Source: Xiphophorus maculatus (Eukaryota; Chordata; Actinopteri; Cyprinodontiformes; Poeciliidae). From it: 64,000 nt of DNA. Where the stretch lies: the NCBI RefSeq assembly GCF_002775205.1, contig NC_036459.1, forward strand, positions 2,983,466 through 3,047,465, written 5' to 3'. Of the stretch, positions 14,222-24,814 are shown one piece after another. The notes under the pieces are model-generated. The model saw nothing but the letters and a program-made list of their open reading frames with translations. It was not told where the DNA came from and made no database searches. The translations under genes were made by a program, and so were the position numbers. Positions within the stretch are counted from its first letter, which is position 1, and every line of letters starts with the position of its first letter.

Positions 14222-16898
14222 GTGAGCTCCTTTTTTGTATTTTTTCCTGATTTCATTGATCTTTTAAATGCTTATTGGGATAAACTCTTTATAGACCATC
14301 ACAGGGTGTGTTTCTGGGCTGATATGAATCGCGCAGTGAAGATAAACGGTGTGAAAAGAAGCTTTAAAACCAGCAGTTGGTTGGTTTTTGTTGTTGTTTT
14401 GAGGGAACTAGCTGACGGAGCCGCAGCAGGCCTCCCCTTCAATTACAGGGACAAAAACACAGTTTTCTCCCGCTCTGATCTTTTTCCTGTAGTCTACCTG
14501 TTGGAGCGCAGTGAAACCGACCGTATCTCTGGGAATAATTACCTAAAAAATGTTTTCACGGTTCAGTTGTAGCTGGCTAGCTAACGCTTAGCTGTCATGC
14601 TAACAACCTAGCGTTTTCTATGGATTTAGCTACAAGCTAACGGCGGCTAGCTGCAGCTTTGAGCATCGTTTAAAGCGTATACATTGACACGGTAAAACAG
14701 ATTTTATACACACCAAACTAACAAACAAACTATCACAACGAGTCGTAGTTATTTACTGATGCGTGTTTACTTGTAAACTGACTATTGTTGATGCTAGCGT
14801 TAGCCTACATCTCCTAGCTTCTTGCTACACATCCAGGCTTATAAACCGACCGACTCGCTTTCATAACTTATACTGGAGGACTATAATGAGGTTGTTCTGC
14901 AAACTGTCGTTCAAAGGAATTAAAATTTTACTTTAAGTAAGTTTGCATTTAACCTTTTTAGTTTTTGCAGATACATGATGTTTAACCAGCTGTGGTAAAC
15001 AAAAGGAAATAGCGTCGATCGACGCTGCGACAAGGATTAGTATTTCATCTGCTTTATGGTTCCTTTTGTGTTTAAATGTAACCCAAGATGTGTTGAAAAA
15101 AACGGTGTAATGTTTGTGCAGGTTAGACTGGTCATCACATTTAGATGAGCTTTGATCAAATCTGACATTAAAACATCTTATACTTAATTCAGGTGCAAGG
15201 AAAACTGAAAATAGATCCTGAATTATCAGGAACCTTTTCCACCTGTCAGATTACTTTGAGAGATTTAAAGTTATGAAGTTCTGTGTTTCTACAAGCCTGC
15301 ATGTGAATGCAAGCTCTGGATGTGTGTGTATTCACCTACAATAGGAGAATTTGGAATAAGTGGATCAACAAGAAATGTTGCTTTAAATGTTTAGAAAAGT
15401 TAGTTAAAGAGTAAAAAATAAACTTGTGCATCCAAATTATTAAAGCAGGGATGTATTAAACATTTTATCAGTTCCAGTTTTCTTGTATTGAATGATAAAG
15501 GTCTGATCTTTTGGACAAAAAGGTTTTCATATTAATCAGTTGAACTGTTTTAAATCCAGTTTGCACTGACTGTTTAAGTTAATTTTCTGCCTTCCAGTTG
15601 GTTTACACTCATAATATGGAACTGTTTGGAGATTATGATGTATACTCTGGATAAACAGCAATATTAATTTTTCAGAGGAAGTTCTGAGCTGAACCTAAAC
15701 TTACCTCAATAAACCACCTATCCTGCTTCCCAGATCACCAAATAAATACTTAACTGCAGGCTGAACTGATTTAACTTGAGTGACCAACTGCAGTTAGATA
15801 TAATGATGGAGTCGCATTACCACGTTTCCATGATCAGAGCTGATCTTTTTGATCATTTTGATCGAGAGATTTGATCAATTGGCTGCTGCTGCTTTAACCT
15901 GCATCCATCTCTGATCTAACCTGGTGATTTTCCAGAATCAGTCATACAGGTAGAGCGCTGCAAAAACTGAACCAGCTCTAAAAACTTACATTTCAGGAGC
16001 TTTAACTGCTTCTTATTTACCAAAGTAGTGAAATTATTACCTGCTTCTCACCTAGAAAATGATCAAACTAGAGCAGGACGATACACCTGAAAAACCTGTC
16101 ATGATATAACAGTTTCATATCAGTCCATCAATAATTATAGATTTTTTTAATAGTATGTCAAACTGGTGATGTGACGCTTCCTGTTTTATCCAGTTTTCTC
16201 TAGACTTTTTTATTTTTAAGTAGTTATGAGTCACGGTGGTGAAACCTTAAACTGCTGCTGTGCAAATTACTCAGCAGGTTGTTGCTAGGTAACCGAAGAG
16301 TGAGTGAGTCAGTTGATGACACCATGGCTAGCCTAGCTAGCCATGAGAGATTGAGCGGCTAAAGTCTTTCTTCTGCCTACATCTCCCAGAATACTGTGCT
16401 GTTCTGGATTGGAGTTCAGTGAATATTTTATATGTTGAATTTTAAATGTTGATAGATAGAATATTCTATCAGCTCTATTACCTATTGACATTGATCAGGT
16501 GTTGATTGTGATATATATAGTTATTAATTTATTGTCCAGCTTCATTGATTTCATGAAAAGCAACATTTTCCTTATTGCCCTGGAAAGAAACAGAGTTGTG
16601 CAGTATTACATCTGACTACAATAAACAGTTCATGCAGAATTTTTCCACAGAGAAATGAACCTTTGCTCAGCAAGTTCATTTTGTTCCTGAGTTCTGGGAA
16701 GAGAAAGATAAATCTCAGTCTGCATTATTCAGGCAGGAAGTTTTCTTCTTCACATCCTAATCTGATCAGAACATCTTTAGTCTCTCTGCGGGGAACCTTA
16801 AAGAAATGTGACTGGTCTGTTTTGTCATGAATCGGATGTGTGACCAGACGTTTGGATCCCAGTTTCCTGCGTTCTGACCGTCTCTGATCGCTCCTCAG
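14222..16898 (+). other. cnot2: CNOT2 intron 1
   Basis: Non-coding. It holds a MITE-like copy at about 16073-16546 and a perfect 10-bp hairpin CATGGCTAGC-CTA-GCTAGCCATG at 16323-16345. I could not find an equivalent of the human exon encoding MVRTDGHTLSEKRNYQ. Confidence 0.5.
16073..16546 (-). mobile_element. MITE-like repeat of GGGCTGGGCGATA type
   Basis: It is related, in opposite orientation, to 44966-45380. Shared parts include the X-box core (GTTGCTAGGTAAC at 16281-16293), the TTAAACTGCTGCTG stretch and terminal AGGACGATA / TATTGTCCAGC ends. Confidence 0.55.
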
Positions 16899-17033
16899 GT
16901 GACACGCGGAATGTTTGGTGCTACCAGGAAGAAGTTCATGGAGGGGGGGATCGAGAGCGAGTACTCTTCGGACGACTCCAGCCTCTACTACAACCACACG
17001 TCCATGTTCGCTCCTCACCGGGCCGACAAAGAC
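16899..17033 (+). CDS. cnot2: CNOT2 first coding exon
   Basis: The acceptor CTCCTCAG precedes GTGACACGCGGA, then ATG at 16911. It encodes [13 protein letters not shown] to HRADKD (residues 1-41), matching human MFGASRKKFVEG. The donor is GTAAGT. Confidence 0.92.
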
Positions 17034-20000
17034 GTAAGTCTCTGTTCTGCTTCAACGCTGAAAACCCAGTTAGCATGAGTTTGACAATATGAAGAAAAAA
17101 TCAATGCTCCCTTCTAGCTGCTGTAGCTCTTTGCACCGTAGTTGTTTAGTGTTTTTTGTTGTTAAGTGGTCAACTTGTTTTTGTTCTTTTTTTCAGATGC
17201 TGTCGTCTTCCTCCTCATCCAGTCAGCTGTCGCAGCTGGGAGCCAGTTTATACGCCCCACAGAGTAAGATCAACACTCAGATCAGTTCAGCCTCTCCAGT
17301 GAGGGTCCAGTAGATCCAGCTGAGGTCCTCTGATACGGCTGGCTTTGGTTAAAGTTCATCACTGAAATATGTTGCTTCTTTCTGTCTCATCATCACAGAT
17401 TTTCCATTTTCATTACCAGTAGTTCTCAAGTTTTTCTGAAAGTTTTTCACTGGTTTTCTTCAAATTTTAGCTACTTTTTCACTAAGCTTTTAGGTTTATA
17501 AAGTGATTATTTACTTAGCTTAAGGAGGAGCTCAGGAGAAATGAGGCTGGAGACCTAGCAGACCAGCAACCTATAGAGGGATTTATAAGCTCTGTGTGGT
17601 GAACATCGTCTGTCTGTAAAAAATATCATTAAAAACTCTAAAATTCTGGAAGCGATCATATCAAATTTACAACTTTTGCTCCTGTTTTCACTTTTTCTTC
17701 TGTGGGAAACTTTAGGCTCACAAACAGCTGGTTGTACCTTCACTCCAAATATGAAAGTTCTTTTTTTGTCAAGAAAACAAAATGTTTTTTTGTTTACCAT
17801 CATAAAGACAAAGACTTCATAATCAATATTCAAGTGAGAATGCTTAAGATTGTGTTTTTCTTTAATATTCTGTCTTCTCTACGTTTTTCAACACTTAACT
17901 ACTTCTGCATACTAAAACTTGGACACAGGTGTCAACTTTGAGGAATTATAAGCCACAGATTTTATGGTATATCATATTTCAAAATGTTCATCTTATCCTG
18001 GAGAGTTCTACTATGTGTTTTGTTAATTTCATTTTCTTATCATTTTTGAAATGTTTTATCGTTTATACAAAATTGCTTTTTGACAGCTTATTACTTCTGC
18101 CTATTTGAACCTATAAACTCCATTCAACTTTTAAACTAATCACAAGGTATTAATCTATATTCAAATGATTCAGCTTTTTGATATCTTTTATGCTTTTTAT
18201 AAAATCATAATTTTAGTTTAATGTGAGTTTTTGCCCGTTTTCAGGTTTACTCCTTTTTCACAAACGAAATGCTGCCGTTTGTAAATATTTCACTCTACAG
18301 AAATAATTTATGCATCAAAACGTAGCTACAGGTGTTAGCTTTGAGGAAGTGTAAGCGTCATTGCTGAAGGTTTTACGGTTTTCTTTAAAACACTGCCTCA
18401 GCGCGGACATGTCACCCCGGCCTCCATGTGAAAAATCTTCAGCTCCGTCTTTCTCTTCAGCATCAGCAGATCTTCATGAATCTCTCCAACCTCTTTGCTC
18501 TGCTTGGCTCAGATCAGCATAAAACCTTTTAGTTTTATTCTCTGAGTTAAACACAGAAACTTCATCTTGTGTGTTTCCGTCTCTCCCCGCGGCTGCAGGT
18601 GCTCTGGGTTTCCCCATCCGTGGGATCAACAGCAGCGCGGCGCCGCAGCTCAGTCGAAGCTCGCTGACCCAACCCGCCGGCCAGCTCTCCAATCACACCA
18701 GTACTCCCAACTCCGGACCGCTGCACACGCCCTCGTCGCCCAACAGGTTTGCCCCCTCATGTGTTTGATTTTACTGTCATGTTTTGTTTTTTTTTATTTA
18801 TTAGTTGTTCTGTTGTTTATAAAATAGCCTGAACTTTTAAAATAATGAACTGATCCTTGATGTTACAGTGAATTTATGGTTTTAATTTGGTTTCATGGTG
18901 GAGTAGAAACAGAAATGTATTATTATTTTGCTTTTTTCTTGAGAAATGAACCTAATTATTTGTTTCTTTACGTCTTTAATGTATTTCTAATATTACATTA
19001 AAAAAAGACTTAAATGAAAAAATCTGCACAAAGTACAAATTTTATTCAATTAATCGATTACTAAAATAATCCCTGGTTTTTCTAGCTCCTGTTTTATATT
19101 ATATTGACTATAGTGTAGATGCTGAAATAATAAACACAGAATCTGTTTCTTTAAACATCATGATGATGTTTTATTTGATGAAAGTGACGTATTCCCGACT
19201 CTTCCTTGTGCAGGGCCTCCATCATGCCCTTAACCAGCAGCCGCAGCGTTCTGAACCACAACCAGCAGGTGGGCGGTCCCACGGGGCAGACGGGCGGAGG
19301 AGAGCGAGGCGGCGGCGGCACAGGGCGGAGCGCAACCATGGGGAGTCCCAGCAGGTCGTCTCCCAGCATCATCGGCATGCCCAAACAGCAGCAGGCGCGG
19401 TTCTCCTTCAACAGGTTCTCGTGACGCCATCGTGATCTGAAATCCTCTCTGTTCTCTAGAGACTTTACAACATTTTGTTTTCAGCTGATCTATAGAAACT
19501 CACACTGAATTAGAGCTGGTCACTTTTAAACTGATTAAAGCGTAAGTCGAGCGTAAAATCCTTTGTAGGTCTTTGATGTACAGCGATTCTGACTTTTTTA
19601 TTTGTTCAATTAATGATTCATTTATTGTTAGAGATAAAAATCATCTCATTATTTTCCCATGTTGGCAGAAGGTTTGGACACCACTGATCAAACTGAACTT
19701 CTGCTTATTATGAATGTTATTTTAACAGTTTCACACAGAAACCTGATTCTAGTTTTTAGAAGACTTTGCATTTTCGAAACCACATTAAAAACATTTTCCT
19801 GTCTGCAGAACATCTTCTGCTTTACTCTCTTTTCTTATTTTACTGTCTTTTCTACTGGCTGATTTTTTTTTCAATTAAGAAGCTCACCCTTTTTTTTTTC
19901 CCCAAAAGGAATCCAGGGTTCAACATGAGCAACTCCTTAACCAGCAACATTTTCAACGGCACAGGTACAAAAAATGAAACCTGGTAGATTAGATTTCAGT

Positions 20001-21416
20001 GTCAGGAATAAAAGTAAAAGTTGGTCGAAACGACATTTGAAGCCAGTTTGTTGTCTCTGCTCCTCCAGACGGCAGTGAGAATGTGACGGGGTTGGATCTG
20101 TCCGACTTCCCGGCGTTGGCAGACCGGAGCCGGAGAGACGGGAGTTCGAACCCGACCCCGCAGCTGAACCCGCTGGCCGGCCGGGCGCCCTACGGTAACA
20201 CACAGACGATACAGAACATCCGTACGAGCATGCAGCTTTTTATTTCACTACTGCAAACTGTCAAATGACCTTTCCTGATTTCATTTGTGTTTCTGTCTTC
20301 CTGTAATTATTACATAAACGTAAAAATTTTATTGCATTTAATATTTATTGTTATGATGCTGTTCATGGGTTGTTTTAATATTCATACAGATGCTTGAAAA
20401 CATTCAATTTCTGTAACAGAAAGTCCTTGAAAGTGTTTGATTTTAAACTGAACAGTTTTGTAATAAAGTGAAATGTAACATCTGGAAAAAGTTATTTACG
20501 ATTTAAATCAGATATTTACAAACACCTAATATATGACAGATTTTTCTTCTGACTTGAAGTTAAATCAGACTAAACTTTCCTTGTTAGAATGATCAAAATG
20601 ATTAGTTTACTTTGTCTCTGCTGTAGAATGTTGAATAATATCACAAGACGTTATTAATAACAGTAATAAATGATGTTACATAATATTAAATTGAAGCTAT
20701 TTTTTAGTTAATTTATTTGATGTTGAAAAAGTTTGAGAAGTGATTTTTTCTGTGTGAAAAGTGAACGAGCCCTGCATATAGTTATGGATCATTTTATGTT
20801 TTTATTATTCCCAGTTGGCATGGTAACCAAGCCATCCAGCGAACAGTCGCAGGACTTTTCGATCCATAATGAAGATTTCCCAGCTCTCCCCGGTCCAAAC
20901 TACCAAACTAAAGATCCCAGCAGCAACAGCGACGACAAAACGGTCTGAACTCTTCAGTTAGGATGAGCTCACTGTTTCTCAGCTATTTCCTTTCTGAGTT
21001 CTTGCTCTCTGCCGTTTCCGAGCAGAACCTGAACTCGTCGGGAAAGGCGTCTTCGAGCGCCGACGGTCCCAAGTTCCCCGGCGATAAAAGCTCGGCTCCG
21101 AGCAACAACAACCAGCAGAAGAAAGGCATCCAGGTTCTTCCCGATGGTAAGAAACTCCTCATTCCTCCCCACCGAGCCGCTGCTGCAGTTCGTCTCCTCA
21201 TTAACGCTGCGTCTCAGGCCGAGTGACCAACATTCCCATCGGCATGGTAACGGACCAGTTTGGAATGATCGGCTTGTTGACGTTCATCCGGGCGGCAGAG
21301 ACGGATCCCGGCATGGTTCACCTAGCGCTCGGCTCAGACCTCACCACACTGGGCCTGAACCTCAACTCACCTGAGTAAGACGAGCTCACACACACGCACA
21401 CACACACACACACACA

Positions 21417-21514
<98 letters not shown>

Positions 21515-24314
21515 AACAGAAGCAGAAGACTAAACTTTAACAGAAAGATTTGAGGGTTTCCCACCAACATTCAGTGTATTTAAGCGCCTTGTATCTTCCA
21601 GGCTGTGGTTCTGATCCGGTTCTGTTTTAATCTGCTCTCATATTTCCTGCAGTTTGTTGGAAGTTGTTCTTCTTTTCTCTGGATTTTCTGTAGTTTCTGG
21701 TTCGCTCTGTTAGCCGATGGATGAAAATCAGTCAATTCAGTCGAAGGTTAGAAACCTGCCGGGATTTGCTTTAAACTTAGAAATATCGACATGTTAATCT
21801 GTCTTTAAATACAGAATGGATGGATTCATTCTTCTTCTGGGAAATTCAAATGTATTATCAAAATGTTGTTTATAACCGAGTAAATATAAAGCAAGAGCAC
21901 AGAAAATAGAAGAATTAAGAGCAAAATGTGACAAATCACATTAAAACATTGCAGTCTTTGCTTTGTTACACACATATGGATTGTGTTTATTAATTATTTA
22001 TAATTACAGGTGCATGCCACACTTCTCAGATTTTTATTTGTAAAAGATCGACCAACTTTCTCTGCTGGAGAAAATGAAACACTCTTTGCTTCCTGCTATG
22101 ACTTTTATCTGACCGGCTGAACTGAGACGAAGTGGAGAAACGTTTAACAGATTTATAAAATATTTCTGCTAAATTGAAACTTCTGGTGTGACAGCAGGTG
22201 TGTGTGTGTGTGTGTTTCTGTCAGGAATCTGTATCCTAAGTTTGCGTCTCCATGGGCGTCGGCGCCATGTCGGCCGCAGGACATCGGTGAGTTTCCATGA
22301 CAACAAACTTATGAATATTGTAAATGTGCTCATGTTAAAATTTAAAATATTTAACTAGCACTTTGTTCACTCAGCGTCTTGTTCAGTCCTTTTTTAGCAC
22401 GTTTTAGTGTTTTTCTAGCTTTTTTCAGAATAAGTTCTGAAACCATAATTTGGTTCGTCTCTGCAGACTTTCACGTCCCGTCAGAGTATCTAACCAACAT
22501 CCACATAAGGGACAAGGTACGCAGCAAAACAACTCTTATTCATTGTTTAAAACCTGTTAAAATGTCTTAGATTTGTGTAATCTACATCATTATGACCGGT
22601 TTCCTTCTCTGTTTGCAGCTAGCAGCCATTAAGTTGTCTCGGTACGGTGAAGATCTGCTGTTTTATCTCTACTACATGAACGGAGGAGACCTGCTCCAGC
22701 TGCTGGCTGCAGTAGAACTGTAAGGCCGCCGTCCTCTGCTGGAATCCCGGCCGGCCCGCACGCTGTGAACTGACCAGCATGTCTGCCTTTCTGTGTCCAG
22801 TTTTAACCGGGACTGGCGGTATCATAAAGAGGAGCGGGTTTGGATAACGCGGGCCCCTGGGATGGAGCCCACGTTAAAGACCAACGCCTACGAAAGAGGG
22901 ACCTACTACTTCTTCGATTGTCTCAACTGGAGGAAGGTTGCCAAGGTGAACCAGTAATTAGGTTTGAAGTAGCTCATATGTACTTCCAGGTTACCTGCAG
23001 TAAACTGGGTTAGTTTTTAAAACTGTAATAAGTTTACTTTATGATTACACAACATTCATTTTATTAGTTTACCATCTTTGTGTGCCTCAAATCTGTCTAA
23101 ATATTTCATAACACTAAATTTTAATGATATCTTTATATAACATTTGAAATAATATTTTACTATGCCAGTAACTTTTCCACTGTAACTAACCTAAATTTGG
23201 TTAAAAAATGTCCCCAGAATTTCTGTTTAAGTGCTGCAGGAGCAGTTAAAGGGGTTTCTATATAAGCTACAAGGTTAGCTACGCTAACCTTAGAACAGTT
23301 CTGCTAACGCTAAAGCGCTACACCAAGATGGCATTTAGTGGAACCAAATACTAAATCACTAAACCGTTAGAAAGACTTTAACCCTCGAGCGCCAACTTTA
23401 TTTTGATGTTATAATTTAAATATCCTATAACAAACTTAGATTTTCCATTTAAACTGAAAGTTTGCAAAACAGCCAAGAAAATTGGTGTTTAGAATTTATC
23501 CAGAAAAATGATTTTAGGGGAAGCTAAGTTGCTAAATGTTCTCAAATATAGCAAAAATGATAAAGCATTGAACAAATGTATTCCATAATTATTAAACAGC
23601 ATTATTGTTAACTGCAGGTGCCTTTTATGGATTTGAATCGGAAAACGTTGAAAATGTAAATCTGTAACATCCAGCTGATCACACTGAAGATTTCTAGTTC
23701 AGCCTTTTACTGTTTCAGATCAACATGAGTCACGACTAAACTTGTCATAATAAACAGTAATAAATTAAAGTGAGCTCCATAATTTGCATGTAAATTTGTT
23801 TAGTTTGTTTAGTTTAACGGTTAAAGGGAAGCTGCGCTTTAAGATCACTGCAAACATTTGACTCACAGTACAAAGTAGTTAGTTTGCTGGAGTTTTTGTT
23901 TGTTTTTTGTTTTTGTAAAAATGCTGACAGGCAGTTTTGCCTGTTTATTTTTTTGTTCTGAGTCTATTGATTAGTATTTTTGAAGGGCAATTTTCTTCAA
24001 AATCCTTTTTTTTTTGTAGAAATTAGATATTAGTTAACCTTTTAGAGGGTGAACATGCATTTTATTTATGTTTATCATATTCATTGAACATGGTTTAAAA
24101 ACATCTACATTATCACTTATATCACATTAATTTCTGGGGCAGTTTATGGTTATGATTCATAAAGTGTTTAGTCTTTAACTCTGGCTCAGTGTGAATCTCA
24201 CTGCAGCGTTTGATTCCTTGTTTTCAGGAGTTTCATCTTGAATATGACAAACTAGAAGAGCGACCTCATGTTCCCTCCACTTTCAACTACAATCCTGCCC
24301 AGCAGGCCTTCTGA
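16911..24314 (+). CDS. cnot2: CNOT2, CCR4-NOT transcription complex subunit 2 (14 coding exons)
   Basis: CNOT2 is a non-catalytic subunit of CCR4-NOT, the main cytoplasmic mRNA deadenylase complex. With CNOT3 it forms a heterodimer docked on CNOT1. The exons 16911-17033, 17197-17263, 18599-18746, 19214-19414, 19909-19964, 20069-20194, 20815-20942, 21026-21146, 21218-21374, 22225-22286, 22467-22516, 22619-22719, 22801-22945 and 24228-24314 join in one frame to 1,572 nt, giving 523 residues. All introns begin GT and end AG. The N-terminal half is Ser/Gly/Gln-rich and disordered. [13 protein letters not shown] (about 203-215) and [12 protein letters not shown] (about 256-267) are hallmark CNOT2 motifs. 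The NOT-box covers about 395-520 ([16 protein letters not shown] to YNPAQQAF). Human CNOT2 has 540 residues; the difference is mostly a missing N-terminal exon. The frame is open upstream of the chosen ATG to the exon edge, so a longer start is possible. Confidence 0.95.
17197..17263 (+). CDS. cnot2: CNOT2 coding exon 2
   Basis: It encodes [20 protein letters not shown] then PQ, ending in split codon A|GT. The LSQLGASLY core is conserved in human. Confidence 0.9.
18599..18746 (+). CDS. cnot2: CNOT2 coding exon 3
   Basis: It encodes [20 protein letters not shown] through LHTPSSPNR. It is a low-complexity Ser/Pro region and begins and ends with split codons that fit its neighbours. Confidence 0.9.
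19214..19414 (+). CDS. cnot2: CNOT2 coding exon 4
   Basis: It encodes [18 protein letters not shown], a Gly-rich run, then [17 protein letters not shown], which matches human SPNRSSPSIICMPKQQ. Phases 1 and 2 fit both neighbours. Confidence 0.9.
19909..19964 (+). CDS. cnot2: CNOT2 coding exon 5
   Basis: It encodes [18 protein letters not shown], close to human FGMNNSLSSNIFNGT. It is shorter than the human counterpart. Confidence 0.9.
20069..20194 (+). CDS. cnot2: CNOT2 coding exon 6
   Basis: It encodes [20 protein letters not shown] through NPLAGRAPY, almost unchanged from human. Confidence 0.94.
20375..20730. repeat. Dispersed repeat copy in a CNOT2 intron
   Basis: AAAGTCCTTGAAAGTGTTTG, ATCAGATATTTACA and AGTAATAAATGATGT recur in order at 50640-51260. 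It is a decayed member of an unnamed family. Confidence 0.55.
20815..20942 (+). CDS. cnot2: CNOT2 coding exon 7
   Basis: It encodes [20 protein letters not shown] then [20 protein letters not shown]. It ends with ACG before a GTCTGA donor. Confidence 0.92.
21026..21146 (+). CDS. cnot2: CNOT2 coding exon 8
   Basis: It encodes [20 protein letters not shown] then [20 protein letters not shown], with strong match to human. Confidence 0.94.
21218..21374 (+). CDS. cnot2: CNOT2 coding exon 9
   Basis: It encodes [20 protein letters not shown] then [20 protein letters not shown]. This is the CNOT1-anchoring stretch before the NOT-box. The donor lies 12 bp before a long CA-rich microsatellite. Confidence 0.95.
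21387..21511. repeat. Composite (CA)n(CGCA)n(CA)n microsatellite
   Basis: About 125 bp of alternating purine-pyrimidine sequence beginning 13 bp after the end of CNOT2 exon 9. The middle part is a CGCA tetramer array. Such tracts can adopt Z-DNA. Confidence 0.95.
22225..22286 (+). CDS. cnot2: CNOT2 coding exon 10
   Basis: It encodes [20 protein letters not shown], one residue different from human (SSP to SAP). Confidence 0.94.
22467..22516 (+). CDS. cnot2: CNOT2 coding exon 11
   Basis: It encodes [16 protein letters not shown], identical to human, the beginning of the NOT-box. Confidence 0.95.
22619..22719 (+). CDS. cnot2: CNOT2 coding exon 12
   Basis: It encodes [20 protein letters not shown] then [13 protein letters not shown]. 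The donor is CT|GTAAGG. Confidence 0.95.
22801..22945 (+). CDS. cnot2: CNOT2 coding exon 13
   Basis: It encodes [20 protein letters not shown] through [20 protein letters not shown]-type sequence, the NOT-box core (here [18 protein letters not shown]). Confidence 0.95.
24228..24314 (+). CDS. cnot2: CNOT2 last coding exon
   Basis: It encodes [20 protein letters not shown] then YNPAQQAF and TGA, the same C-terminus as human. The preceding intron (22946-24227) has nothing I recognise beyond a short hairpin near 23271-23291. Confidence 0.95.
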   Translation, partial: EFHLEYDKLEERPHVPSTFNYNPAQQAF

Positions 24315-24787
24315 TTGGCTCTTCCTCCTTCCTGACTGCCTGCCATTGGCCCTCCTGGCTCATCAGTCCCACCCCTGGAGGTTTTCCCGCCTCTGCCACT
24401 CACATGAATCTGGCCTGTAAGGACTCAGGACGGTGCCCACCTCTCTGACAGACTTCATCATTTTACCTTTTTCTCTTTTACGTTTGTCTTTTACCTCATT
24501 TCTGTTTTTATTTTATTCCCGCTTCTTCTCCATGACTTGTTTTGGCCTGGTGAGTGAAACAGACAGAGCTGGTAACAACTCAAACACTGACTGTTGTTTT
24601 CTAAAGAAGTTTTAACAGAGAAAACTGGGTTTACTCGCCCGTCAGGATGGAGAATTTTGTCACTCTGTGGTGCAGAAGAAGCTGAAAATATTTTTCGTTT
24701 TTACCAGAATTACAGATCAGGACACGCATCACCACTCAGTGGGCAATCAGGAGACAAAATGCAATGTACATTGTAGCACTATTTCAT

Positions 24788-24793
24788 AATAAA
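24788..24793 (+). terminator. cnot2: Probable CNOT2 polyadenylation signal
   Basis: AATAAA about 475 bp after the stop codon. The 3' UTR would be 24315 to about 24815. Confidence 0.5.
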
Positions 24794-24814
24794 AGAGAAA
24801 ATATACATATTTTT

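Noticed and set aside
14201-14572. 123-codon frame at the CNOT2 first exon
   Set aside because: It starts at GTG, runs through the donor into intron 1 and resembles no protein I know.
21318-21570. Open frames of alternating Cys-Val residues
   Set aside because: Translations of the CA/CGCA microsatellite.
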